From Streptomyces sp. SID12501 (GTDB taxonomy: Bacteria; Actinomycetota; Actinomycetes; Streptomycetales; Streptomycetaceae), in the NCBI RefSeq assembly GCF_010550245.1, contig NZ_JAAGLU010000005.1, forward strand, positions 186,001 through 250,000: 64,000 nt of DNA, written 5' to 3'. Below, piece by piece: positions 18,649 to 26,403 of the stretch. Under the pieces are notes generated by a model. The model did not search any database and was not told where the DNA came from. It worked only from the letters and a program-made list of their open reading frames with translations. The first letter of the stretch is position 1, and each line of letters begins with the position of its first letter. The position numbers and the translations under genes are program-made.

Positions 18649-20129
18649 TCGAGGTAGCGCACGCGCGACCAGGTGACCGTCTCGTTGACCTTGCCGTCCT
18701 TGGTGTTGATGAAGGAGGCGACGGAGTCGACCTCGTTCTCGTGACCCTCGTAGGACAGCGGGGCGGTGAACGCGTACAGGCTGCGGCCGGCCGCGCCCGC
18801 CGTCACGTAGACGACACCCTCGGTCTCGGGGTACGAAGTGCCGCCGATCGGGAGCTTCTTGGTGACCGCGCCGCCCTTGATGACGTCGGTGCGCTCGTAC
18901 TGGTGGTTGTGGCCGTTGATGACCAGGTCGACCGTGTACTTCTCGAACAGCGGCACCCACTCCTGGCGCACGCCCCCCTCCGAGGCGTGCGCGGTGGAGG
19001 TGCAGTAGGCGCAGTGGTGGAAGAAGACGACGACGAAGTCGATGTCCTTGGAGGCGCGGTACTTCTTCAGCTGCGCCTCCAGCCACTTGGTCTGGGTGCC
19101 GCCGGAGATACCGAGGTTGGCCGGGATCTCGAAGGAGATGTCGTTGGCGTCGAGCGAGATGACCGCCGTGTTGCCGTAGACGAAGGAGTAGACGCCGGGC
19201 AGGTTCTTCTTGTCCGGGCCGTTGTCGGGGAGGTTCCAGCGGGCGTCCTCGCCGCCGTAGCCGTTGGGCGAGTACCAGGCCTCCATGTCGTGGTTGCCGT
19301 AGGCCGGCATCCACGGGACGGACTTGGCGACGGACTCGGTCTGCGCGAGGAACTGGTCCCACACGCGGGAGTCGAAGCCGGTGTCGGCGGTCTTGCCCTG
19401 TCCGGCCGGGTCGGCGTACGCGATGTCGCCGGCGTGCAGGTGGAAGGCCGGGTTCTGGCCGAGCAGCAGGCTGTTGTTGGCGAGGCCGTGGTAGCCGACG
19501 CCCTCGTCGCCGAAGGCCGTGAAGGTGAACGGCTTCATGGGGGTCCCCCCGCTCGAGCGAAGCCGAGAGTGGGGGAGGTCGGGGGCGGTGGTGAAGGTGC
19601 CGAGCGTGCCCAGCAGGTGCGCCTCGGCCGGGTCGAAGCCGGCGTGGCCGACGCCGTAGTAGTACGTCTTTCCGGGACGCAGGTGGGAGAGCTTGGCGTG
19701 CAGGTAGTACTGGGTGTGGTCGCCGCTGGCACCGACGCCGGCCGGAGTGTAGAGGGTGCGGACCTCGGCCTCGATCTTGCGGGAGAGGTCCCAGGGGTGG
19801 GCGCCGATCCGGATGAAGGGCTTCTTCACCGCGACCGGGACCTGCCAGGAGACGGTGATCTCCGTGCGCGGGTCGTTGCCCCAGGCGAGGTGCCGGCCGA
19901 AGGGGGCGACGAGGGCGCCGTCGACCTTCTCGGTCTGCGTGTACGTCTGCGTAGGTGCGGAGGTCCGCGTCGCGGCCTGGGCGGCGCCCGGCACGAACGC
20001 ACCGCCCGCGACGGCGCCGACGGTGACGGCACCGCTTCTGATCATCGTGCGCCGCGAGAACTTGGCGCGAAGGTACTCGTGCTGCTCGGCCATGCTCATG
20101 CGCTCTGCGAGCTGCTCGGGTACGCCCAT
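18522..20129 (-). CDS. Tat-exported purple acid phosphatase (metallophosphoesterase)
   Basis: 535 residues from the ATG at 20129; starts at 20144 or 20093 are possible. N-terminal SRRTMIRSG then a hydrophobic region ending GAAQAA is a twin-arginine signal. An N-terminal fibronectin-like purple-phosphatase domain (TEITVSWQVP, LRPGKTYYYGVG) precedes the catalytic domain, which has all five metal-binding motifs: FGDEG, AGDIAY, YGNHD, VFFHHC and NGHNHQYER. These coordinate two metals for hydrolysis of phosphate esters outside the cell. A 14-residue insert (DLPHSRLRSSGGTP) between the two domains is encoded by a palindromic repeat at 19539-19577. Convergent with the ORF at 18292; the upstream gene at 20294 diverges. 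Confidence 0.9.
   Translation of the reverse strand: MGVPEQLAERMSMAEQHEYLRAKFSRRTMIRSGAVTVGAVAGGAFVPGAAQAATRTSAPTQTYTQTEKVDGALVAPFGRHLAWGNDPRTEITVSWQVPVAVKKPFIRIGAHPWDLSRKIEAEVRTLYTPAGVGASGDHTQYYLHAKLSHLRPGKTYYYGVGHAGFDPAEAHLLGTLGTFTTAPDLPHSRLRSSGGTPMKPFTFTAFGDEGVGYHGLANNSLLLGQNPAFHLHAGDIAYADPAGQGKTADTGFDSRVWDQFLAQTESVAKSVPWMPAYGNHDMEAWYSPNGYGGEDARWNLPDNGPDKKNLPGVYSFVYGNTAVISLDANDISFEIPANLGISGGTQTKWLEAQLKKYRASKDIDFVVVFFHHCAYCTSTAHASEGGVRQEWVPLFEKYTVDLVINGHNHQYERTDVIKGGAVTKKLPIGGTSYPETEGVVYVTAGAAGRSLYAFTAPLSYEGHENEVDSVASFINTKDGKVNETVTWSRVRYLDYSFLRVDVTPASKGRLATLTVRGIAETGEEVDRFTVARRVR
19539..19577. repeat. Palindromic repeat inserted in a coding region
   Basis: Structure GGGGTCCCCCC-GCTCGAG-CGAA-GCCGAGAG-TGGGGGAG. 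The C-run/G-run arms and the CTCGAGC/GCCGAGAG segment fold into a hairpin. It matches a repeat I recall as common in Streptomyces genomes. Here it lies inside the phosphatase gene and keeps the frame. Confidence 0.7.
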
Positions 20130-20293
20130 GCGAGGAGTGTCCATGGCTGAAAACGGTGCTCTGGGCAGCCATCGGCGCGCAGGACACAGGGTGAACAGCG
20201 CTCGAACAGGGTCCCATAAGAGTTTCAACAGACCGCTGCCCGATATCGGGCAGGATTCTTGCGATTGCCAGCGCTTTACCTCAGGATCATCGG

Positions 20294-20551
20294 GTGCACG
20301 ACGAACTCGTTGATCATCTGACGCGTACCACACCCCTCTCCCGGGGCGAGGCGCTGCGGGTGATTCAGGACGTTCTCGCCTACTTCGACGAGACAACCGA
20401 GGATTATGTCCGTCGCCGCCACCGCGAACTCCAGGGCCAGGGCCTGGTGAACGCGACGATCTTCGACCGGATCGAGGCGGACCTGAAATACCGCGCGGTC
20501 GCACCGCCGGAGCTCACCCTCCGACAGCTGCGCCGCATCGTCTACGGCTAG
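20294..20551 (+). CDS. Conserved small actinobacterial protein
   Basis: 85 residues from a GTG at 20294, with AGGA seven bases upstream. Mostly helical and charged (SRGEALRVIQDVLAYFDETTEDYVRRRHRELQGQG, then PELTLRQLRRIVYG). The strong coding signature and position 54 bp upstream of glmS support a real gene. No catalytic or membrane segment is visible and I do not know its function. It may be cotranscribed with glmS. Confidence 0.75.
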   Translation: MHDELVDHLTRTTPLSRGEALRVIQDVLAYFDETTEDYVRRRHRELQGQGLVNATIFDRIEADLKYRAVAPPELTLRQLRRIVYG

Positions 20552-20605
20552 ATCACCCGCGTACGCATCCACGTACGACAGGGACAGGGACAGGGACTCT
20601 TATAT

Positions 20606-22423
20606 ATGTGCGGAATTGTCGGATACATCGGCAGGCGTGACGTGGCGCCGCTGCTCCTCGAAGGCCTGCAGCGCCTGGAGTACCGCGGCTACGACTCGGC
20701 AGGCATCGTCGTGACCTCGCCGAAGGCGACGGGCCTGAAGATGGTCAAGGCCAAGGGCCGGGTCCGAGACCTGGAGGCCAAGGTCCCCAAGCGCTTCGCC
20801 GGCACCACCGGCATCGCCCACACCCGCTGGGCCACGCACGGCGCCCCCTCCGACCACAACGCGCACCCGCACATGTCGGCCGACAACAAGGTCGCCGTCG
20901 TCCACAACGGGATCATCGACAACGCCTCCGACCTGCGCAAGAAGCTCGAGGCCGACGGCGTCGAGTTCCTCTCCGAGACGGACACCGAGGTCCTCACCCA
21001 CCTCATCGCCCGCTCCCAGGCGGAAACCCTGGAGGAGAAGGTCCGCCAGGCACTGCGCGTGATCGAGGGCACGTACGGCATCGCGGTCATGCACGCCGAC
21101 TTCACCGACCGGATCGTGGTCGCCCGCAACGGCTCCCCGGTCGTGCTCGGCATCGGCGAGAAGGAGATGTTCGTCGCCTCGGACATCGCCGCACTGGTCA
21201 CCCACACACGGCAGATAGTGACGCTGGACGACGGCGAGATGGCCACCCTCAAGGCCGACGACTTCCGTACGTACACGACCGAGGGCACGAGTACGACGGC
21301 CGAGCCGACCACCGTGGAGTGGGAGGCCGCCTCGTACGACATGGGCGGCCACGACACGTACATGCACAAGGAGATCCACGAGCAGCCCGACGCCGTGGAC
21401 CGCGTGCTGCGCGGCCGGATCGACGACCGCTTCTCCACGGTCCACCTCGGCGGCCTCAACCTGGACGCCCGCGAGGCGCGTGCCGTACGGCGCGTGAAGA
21501 TCCTCGGCTGCGGCACCTCGTACCACGCGGGCATGATCGGCGCCCAGATGATCGAGGAGCTGGCCCGTATCCCGGCCGACGCCGAGCCCGCCTCCGAGTT
21601 CCGCTACCGCAACGCGGTCGTCGACCCCGACACCCTGTACGTGGCCGTCTCCCAGTCCGGTGAGACGTACGACGTGCTGGCCGCCGTGCAGGAGCTGAAG
21701 CGCAAGGGCGCCCGGGTGCTGGGCATCGTCAACGTGGTCGGTTCGGCGATCGCCCGCGAGGCGGACGGCGGCATGTACGTGCACGCCGGCCCCGAGGTCT
21801 GCGTCGTCTCGACGAAGTGCTTCACCAACACCACCGTCGCCTTCGCACTCCTGGCCCTGCACCTGGGCCGTACCCGCGACCTGTCGGTCCGCGACGGCAA
21901 GCGGATCATCGCGGGCCTGCGCAGGCTGCCCGCGCAGATCTCCGAGATCCTGGAGCAGGAGGAGGAGATCAAGAAGCTGGCCGAGCAGTACGCCGAGGCC
22001 CGCTCGATGCTCTTCATCGGCCGCGTCCGGGGCTACCCGGTGGCCCGCGAGGCCTCCCTGAAGCTGAAGGAGGTCTCGTACATCCACGCCGAGGCCTACC
22101 CCGCCTCGGAGTTGAAGCACGGCCCGCTGGCGCTCATCGAGCCCGCGCTGCCCACGGTCGCGATCGTCCCGAACGACGACCTCCTGGAGAAGAACCGCGC
22201 CGCCCTGGAGGAGATCAAGGCCCGCAGCGGCCGCATCCTCGCGGTGGCCCACCAGGAACAGGAGAAGGCCGACGAGACGATCATCGTCCCGAAGAACGAG
22301 GACGAACTGGACCCGATCCTGATGGGCATCCCCCTCCAACTCCTCGCCTACCACACGGCATTGGCCCTGGGCCGGGACATCGACAAGCCGAGGAACCTCG
22401 CAAAGTCGGTAACGGTGGAATAG
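20606..22423 (+). CDS. glmS: Glutamine-fructose-6-phosphate aminotransferase
   Basis: 605 residues, the normal length for GlmS. It makes glucosamine-6-phosphate from fructose-6-phosphate and glutamine, the entry step to UDP-GlcNAc for peptidoglycan. The N-terminal glutaminase has the catalytic Cys2 (MCGIVGYIG), RLEYRGYDSAG, TRWATHGAPS and HNGIIDN. Two SIS sugar-isomerase domains follow (ILGCGTSYHAG and VSQSGETYDV in the first, FIGRVRGYPVAREASLKLKE in the second, with the C-terminal LAKSVTVE tail). It has its own terminator. In S. coelicolor a glmS paralogue sits at the same position between des and adpA. Confidence 0.96.
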   Translation: MCGIVGYIGRRDVAPLLLEGLQRLEYRGYDSAGIVVTSPKATGLKMVKAKGRVRDLEAKVPKRFAGTTGIAHTRWATHGAPSDHNAHPHMSADNKVAVVHNGIIDNASDLRKKLEADGVEFLSETDTEVLTHLIARSQAETLEEKVRQALRVIEGTYGIAVMHADFTDRIVVARNGSPVVLGIGEKEMFVASDIAALVTHTRQIVTLDDGEMATLKADDFRTYTTEGTSTTAEPTTVEWEAASYDMGGHDTYMHKEIHEQPDAVDRVLRGRIDDRFSTVHLGGLNLDAREARAVRRVKILGCGTSYHAGMIGAQMIEELARIPADAEPASEFRYRNAVVDPDTLYVAVSQSGETYDVLAAVQELKRKGARVLGIVNVVGSAIAREADGGMYVHAGPEVCVVSTKCFTNTTVAFALLALHLGRTRDLSVRDGKRIIAGLRRLPAQISEILEQEEEIKKLAEQYAEARSMLFIGRVRGYPVAREASLKLKEVSYIHAEAYPASELKHGPLALIEPALPTVAIVPNDDLLEKNRAALEEIKARSGRILAVAHQEQEKADETIIVPKNEDELDPILMGIPLQLLAYHTALALGRDIDKPRNLAKSVTVE

Positions 22424-22432
22424 GCGGCCAGA

Positions 22433-22490
22433 GGGGCGCGTCCCCAAAGGGGCGCGGGGAACTGCGCGAGCAACCCCCACCGGCCCGCAG
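22433..22490 (-). repeat. Dispersed intergenic repeat, copy B
   Basis: Reads on the minus strand CTGCGGGCCGGTGGGGGTTG, then CTCGCGCAGTTCCCCGCGCC, ending CCTTTGGGGACGCGCCCC. Same family as 10300-10353 and 41762-41815. It lies just past the glmS stop. Confidence 0.8.
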
Positions 22491-22506
22491 AGGCCAACGA
22501 ACAGAA

Positions 22507-22543
22507 CGGACCCCCCGTGTTGCCACCAGACACGGGGGGTCCG
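22507..22543 (+). terminator. Terminator between convergent glmS and the YaaH-like gene
   Basis: Perfect 14-bp arms CGGACCCCCCGTGT/ACACGGGGGGTCCG with a 9-nt loop, placed between two convergent genes so it can serve both strands. Confidence 0.9.
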
Positions 22544-22583
22544 CTCATATCGCCGGGAGTCGCCCAACCCCCAGCCTGCGCAG

Positions 22584-23153
22584 CTAACCGGTGGCCGTCA
22601 CGCCCCGGCCGGCAGCACGTCGCGGAAGAACTGTCGGCCAGTGGGCCAGCGCCGCCGTAGCCGCGTACCAGGCCACGAGACCGCCCGCCGCGGCGAACCA
22701 GCCACCGACCTTGGCAAGCCCACCGGAGTCCCCGAACTGCGCGATGGCGAGCAGCAGCATCGCCACGAACAACAGCCCGTACGCGCCCCGCGTGAGCGGA
22801 GCCGCCGCGGAAGCCCCCAGCGTCAGACTGAGCGCGACGAGCGCGAACAACAGCAGGAACAACCCCGCCGCGTTGGCGGAGACCTGAGTGTCGGCCCCGA
22901 CGCCCCAGGTGAACCAGAACGCCCCGAGCGCGGCGAACGCCGTACCGGTGAACGTGTCCCGGTCTCGGAAGGCGAGCAGCCCGGCGATGAAGAGGGCGAG
23001 GCCGCCGACATAGGTGGCGAGTGAGACCGCGCTCGCGGCCGTCACGCCGTCGATCACCTCGGTGTGCCCGAGGCCGAAGGCCAACAGGGTGAGTCCGAGG
23101 GCGAGATGGCCGAGGATCGTGGTGGTGCTTCCCGCGGAGACGTCATTGTCCAC
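22584..23153 (-). CDS. GPR1/FUN34/YaaH-like membrane protein (acetate/succinate-type transporter)
   Basis: 189 residues from the GTG at 23153 (AAGGGAGC upstream). Six hydrophobic helices span the length (LGHLALGLTLLAFGLGH, SLATYVGGLALFIAGLLAF, FAALGAFWFTWGVGA, LFLLLFALVALSLTLGA, GLLFVAMLLLAIAQF, GWFAAAGGLVAWYAATAALA). The layout and GAFWFTWG fit the YaaH/SatP family, but the usual NPAPLGL signature near the N-terminus is replaced by TTILGHLAL, so it is a divergent member. Substrate is uncertain. Confidence 0.8.
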   Translation of the reverse strand: MDNDVSAGSTTTILGHLALGLTLLAFGLGHTEVIDGVTAASAVSLATYVGGLALFIAGLLAFRDRDTFTGTAFAALGAFWFTWGVGADTQVSANAAGLFLLLFALVALSLTLGASAAAPLTRGAYGLLFVAMLLLAIAQFGDSGGLAKVGGWFAAAGGLVAWYAATAALAHWPTVLPRRAAGRGVTATG

Positions 23154-23345
23154 GGCGGGCTCCCTTCGTGCATGTGCCCGTACAGCCTGTGCGGTGACCG
23201 ATATATGCCCTTCACAAGCGCACAAACACCTCTACGCACAAGTAGGTTTGCCCAGCGCAAAAAGGCACGCCACAGGGGAGTTCGGCGACGCCCGCGGCTC
23301 ATCTCCCGCAGGAGCAGGAGGAGTTGCGGAGGGGTTCGGGAGGAG

Positions 23346-23873
23346 TTACGGAATGACGATGACCGGACGCTGGGCGCGCTTCGCGAGCCGCCCGGCCACC
23401 GACCCGAAGATGCGCCCGACGATGCCGTGGGTCGAGCCGACGACGATCGCGTCGGCCTCGTACTCCCGCCCCACCTCTTCGAGTTCGTGGCAGATGTCGC
23501 CGCCACGCTCGACAAGGATCCAGGGCACCTCGGCCAGATAGTCCGCGCACGCGAGTTCGAGCCCGAGGACCTCGGTCCTGTGGTCCGGCACATCGACGAA
23601 GACGGGCGGCTCGCAGCCGGCCCACACCGTGGTGGGCAGCCGGTTGGCGACATGCACGATGATCAGACCCGAACCGGAGCGATGGGCCATTCCGACGGCG
23701 TACGCGAGGGCGCGCTCGCTCGACGTCGAGCCGTCGAAACCGACGACGACACCGTGCTTGAACGCGGGGTCGCAGGACTGACGTGGTTCTTCCGCCGCCA
23801 AGGGCTCGGCCGCCGTGTGATCGGCGACGGGGCGCTTGCGGTCCGCGGGTTCCAGGAATTCGTGACCGGCCAT
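23346..23873 (-). CDS. Universal stress protein (UspA domain)
   Basis: 175 residues from the ATG at 23873; upstream in-frame starts give no better ribosome site. One Usp domain: VVVGFDGSTSSERALAYAVGMA at the N-terminal strand and helix, a middle LIIVHVANR strand, and the C-terminal GSTHGIVGRIFGSVAG, which fits the ATP-binding G-x2-G-x9-G-S/T type. The ~45 residues before the domain are Ala/Pro/charged and likely disordered. Such proteins bind ATP and act in stress survival; no partner gene is nearby. Confidence 0.88.
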   Translation of the reverse strand: MAGHEFLEPADRKRPVADHTAAEPLAAEEPRQSCDPAFKHGVVVGFDGSTSSERALAYAVGMAHRSGSGLIIVHVANRLPTTVWAGCEPPVFVDVPDHRTEVLGLELACADYLAEVPWILVERGGDICHELEEVGREYEADAIVVGSTHGIVGRIFGSVAGRLAKRAQRPVIVIP

Positions 23874-24231
23874 GGGATTCTCGGCGTTTTGATCCTCGTG
23901 GTGGGACAACGTGATATGGGACGACAGTGTGCGGCGGAGCTGTGTCCGGGAATCATCTTCCCAACCCCATACCCCCAAGGGTACGGCGGCACGCCTCCGT
24001 AGCCCATAGCCCGCACGTGCTCCGGACGGGTTCCAGGGAGCATGCACGAGGGGGTGCCCGTAACGCAATGGTTGCTGCCACGTACAGGCTGTTTCCACAG
24101 GGTTCGCCTACATCTCGCCTACTCCGATCACTCGCGCGCACATCTTCCGGACATCCTGGCCAGTGACCGACCGCTCGAACAAGCGTTGAACCCCGTGACC
24201 CGTCGTCGACCCGTCGTCACAGGGAGCAGCC

Positions 24232-24552
24232 ATGACCTCACCGAGCCAGGACTCCGCGACCGACCTCGTCCGCTGGGCAGCCTTCAGCTGCGTCCTGGTC
24301 CCCGTGGTGCTCGTCCTCTATGGCACCTCGCTCGGCGGCGCGGCCGGTACGGCACTTGGGCTGGCGGCCGTCACAGGGGTGTGCCGGGTACTGCTGCGGC
24401 AGTCCGAGCGCTGCGCGGCCCGCCTGCCGGCCGAGGAGAGCGCCCCGCACCGGGGACGGCACGGCAGGACCCCTTCAGACGCCCATTCCGGGCCCGTTTC
24501 CGGCACCCACCGGGGCGGCCGGCACTCCGGCGGAACTACACCGGTCGACTGA
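24232..24552 (+). CDS. Small membrane protein upstream of adpA
   Basis: 106 residues; CAGGGAGCAGCC precedes the ATG. Two hydrophobic segments (AFSCVLVPVVLVLYGTSLGG and AAGTALGLAAVTGVCRVLL) form a hairpin, followed by a basic, His/Gly/Ser-rich tail. It resembles the unnamed small gene found at the same place upstream of adpA in other streptomycetes. Function unknown. Confidence 0.72.
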   Translation: MTSPSQDSATDLVRWAAFSCVLVPVVLVLYGTSLGGAAGTALGLAAVTGVCRVLLRQSERCAARLPAEESAPHRGRHGRTPSDAHSGPVSGTHRGGRHSGGTTPVD

Positions 24553-24929
24553 CCTGTTTTAGCGCACGCGGCCGATGCTTTTCAGCCAACTTCCGGCTAC
24601 CGTGCACCCCTTGGCCGAACAACCCCCAAACCCCTGTTCCACCTGCACCGAAAGGGTCCCGACGGGTGCGCGCACCCTACGCGGATTGGCCACTGCGACG
24701 AGGCGCACTTCCCTGCACGCCCCACGAGTGCAACGCTTCGTGATCGAATGCTTTACGCCAAGTTGCCAAGTCGACAATCCGTCGAGTGACCAACTGGTCA
24801 CCTCGGCATCATGGGACACAGTAGATTCGATCTTGACTGTCTACGGCGGGGGACTCGTGCAGGACCGAGGGGAAACGTGCAGGAGCGACACAACCGAGGA
24901 GCCGCGACCACCGAGGGGGGCTTAGCAGT
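24553..24929 (+). other. Long adpA leader/promoter region
   Basis: 377 bp with no supported gene. This is less GC rich than its surroundings and should hold the adpA promoters. It includes the palindrome at 24786-24801. Confidence 0.65.
24786..24801. promoter_or_regulatory. Operator-like palindrome upstream of adpA
   Basis: GTGACCA-AC-TGGTCAC, perfect 7-bp arms, 129-144 bp before the adpA start. The GTGAC/GTCAC halves are like those bound by BldD, but the factor is not established by sequence alone. Confidence 0.55.
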
Positions 24930-26207
24930 ATGAGCCACGACTCCACTGCCGCGCCGGAAGCCGCGGCCCGGAAACTTTCCGGGCGACGCCGCAAGGAGAT
25001 CGTCGCGGTGCTGCTGTTCAGCGGCGGCCCCATCTTCGAGAGTTCCATACCACTTTCGGTGTTCGGTATCGACCGCCAGGACGCCGGGGTGCCGCGCTAC
25101 CGATTGTTGGTGTGCGGAGGCGAAGAGGGTCCGTTGCGGACCACCGGCGGGCTGGAACTGACCGCGCCGAACGGCCTGGAAGCGATCGCACGGGCAGGCA
25201 CCGTCGTCGTGCCCGCCTGGCGTTCGATCACCGCGCCGCCACCGGAAGAGGCGCTCGACGCATTGCGCCGGGCCCATGAAGAGGGTGCGCGGATCGTAGG
25301 CCTGTGCACAGGTGCGTTCGTCCTCGCGGCGGCGGGCCTGCTGGACGGCCGCCCGGCGACAACACACTGGATGTACGCGCCGACACTTGCGAAGCGCTAT
25401 CCGTCGGTCCACGTCGACCCACGGGAACTCTTCGTGGACGACGGCGACGTACTGACATCCGCGGGCACGGCGGCGGGCATCGATCTGTGCCTGCACATCG
25501 TGCGGACGGACCACGGCAACGAGGCGGCCGGTGCGCTGGCCCGCCGACTGGTGGTCCCGCCGCGCCGATCGGGCGGCCAGGAGCGCTACCTCGACCGGTC
25601 CTTGCCGGAGGAGATCGGCGCCGACCCGCTCGCCGAGGTCGTCGCCTGGGCGCTGGAGCATCTCCACGAGCAGTTCGACGTGGAGACGCTGGCGGCACGC
25701 GCGTACATGTCCCGTCGTACGTTCGACCGCCGCTTCCGCTCGCTCACGGGAAGCGCACCGCTGCAGTGGCTGATCACGCAACGCGTCCTGCAGGCCCAGC
25801 GTCTCCTGGAGACGTCGGACTACTCGGTGGACGAGGTCGCGGGTCGCTGCGGCTTCCGTTCCCCGGTGGCCCTGCGCGGCCATTTCCGCCGCCAGCTGGG
25901 CTCGTCCCCGGCCGCGTACCGCGCGGCGTACCGGGCGCGCAGACCGCAGAGTGAGCGGGTGCAGGATCCGGACGGAGGGGTGACCGGGGCGCAGGGCGGC
26001 CCCGGCGGCATGGGTACGCCGACCACGGCGGGCCAGGGACACGGGCATCACGGCCAGGGCGGCCACGACCGCGCCCTGCATCCGGAGAGCCCGGTCCCGA
26101 TCCAGGCCCGGCGTACGGCGAACTCGGTCGGCCTGTCGGCGGAGCACGCACGGGATCCGTACGTCGGAAACCGCGCGAGTCTGCCAGGGCAGCGGAGCGG
26201 CGCGTAG
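24930..26207 (+). CDS. adpA: AdpA, master developmental and secondary-metabolism regulator
   Basis: 425 residues. N-terminal DJ-1/PfpI (GATase1-like) dimerisation domain (~20-195; IVAVLLFSGGPIFESSIPLSVFG, IVGLCTGAFVLAAAGLLDG) and C-terminal AraC/XylS DNA-binding domain (~230-330; FDVETLAARAYMSRRTFDRR, then SVDEVAGRCGFRSPVALRGHF). The C-terminal tail is Gly/Gln-rich. AdpA controls hundreds of genes for aerial growth and antibiotics. Known streptomycete adpA genes carry one TTA leucine codon in the interdomain linker that makes them depend on the bldA tRNA. Here the linker leucine of DRSLPEE is TTG (25602-25604, codon 225), and I find no in-frame TTA anywhere in the gene. The order small membrane gene, adpA, orn is conserved except for the insertion between adpA and orn. 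Confidence 0.96.
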   Translation: MSHDSTAAPEAAARKLSGRRRKEIVAVLLFSGGPIFESSIPLSVFGIDRQDAGVPRYRLLVCGGEEGPLRTTGGLELTAPNGLEAIARAGTVVVPAWRSITAPPPEEALDALRRAHEEGARIVGLCTGAFVLAAAGLLDGRPATTHWMYAPTLAKRYPSVHVDPRELFVDDGDVLTSAGTAAGIDLCLHIVRTDHGNEAAGALARRLVVPPRRSGGQERYLDRSLPEEIGADPLAEVVAWALEHLHEQFDVETLAARAYMSRRTFDRRFRSLTGSAPLQWLITQRVLQAQRLLETSDYSVDEVAGRCGFRSPVALRGHFRRQLGSSPAAYRAAYRARRPQSERVQDPDGGVTGAQGGPGGMGTPTTAGQGHGHHGQGGHDRALHPESPVPIQARRTANSVGLSAEHARDPYVGNRASLPGQRSGA

Positions 26208-26221
26208 GTTCTGAGCGTTGG

Positions 26222-26250
26222 ACGGGCTGGGGGTACGTTCCCCAGCCCGT
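26222..26250 (+). terminator. adpA terminator
   Basis: ACGGGCTGGGG-GTACGTT-CCCCAGCCCGT: perfect 11-bp arms, 14 bp after the adpA stop. Confidence 0.88.
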
Positions 26251-26271
26251 TCGGCATCTCCAGCCTGTGCG

Positions 26272-26345
26272 GCACCATCCAGCCCTCCGGCGATCGAGGA
26301 TGAGCGCGTTCAGCGCGACCGGGGGTCTGGGGGCGGAGCCCCCGG
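26272..26345. repeat. Common Streptomyces intergenic repeat
   Basis: Contains CAGCCCTCCGGCGATCGAGG, GATGAGCGCG, GACCGGGGGTCTGGG and the hairpin GGGGGC-GGA-GCCCCC. This string is familiar as a repeat scattered through streptomycete intergenic regions; no other copy is in the window. Confidence 0.6.
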
Positions 26346-26374
26346 CGAGGCCCACACCGACGCCGGTTCACCAA

Positions 26375-26403
26375 CCGTTCCTAGAGACTGAGCGGGAGTG
26401 AGT
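26375..26403 (+). repeat. Left imperfect inverted repeat of the TnpB element
   Basis: Reads CGTTCCTAGAGAC then TGAGCGGGAGTGAGT. The last 15 bases match the reverse complement of 28160-28174 exactly, and CGTTC-TAG also recurs at the other end with small gaps. The outer part overlaps the tnpB stop and last codons. Confidence 0.75.

Noticed and set aside
18484..20217. Second minus-strand frame of 577 codons over the phosphatase
   Set aside because: Arg/Pro/His-rich shadow frame; the metal-binding motifs are all in the other frame.
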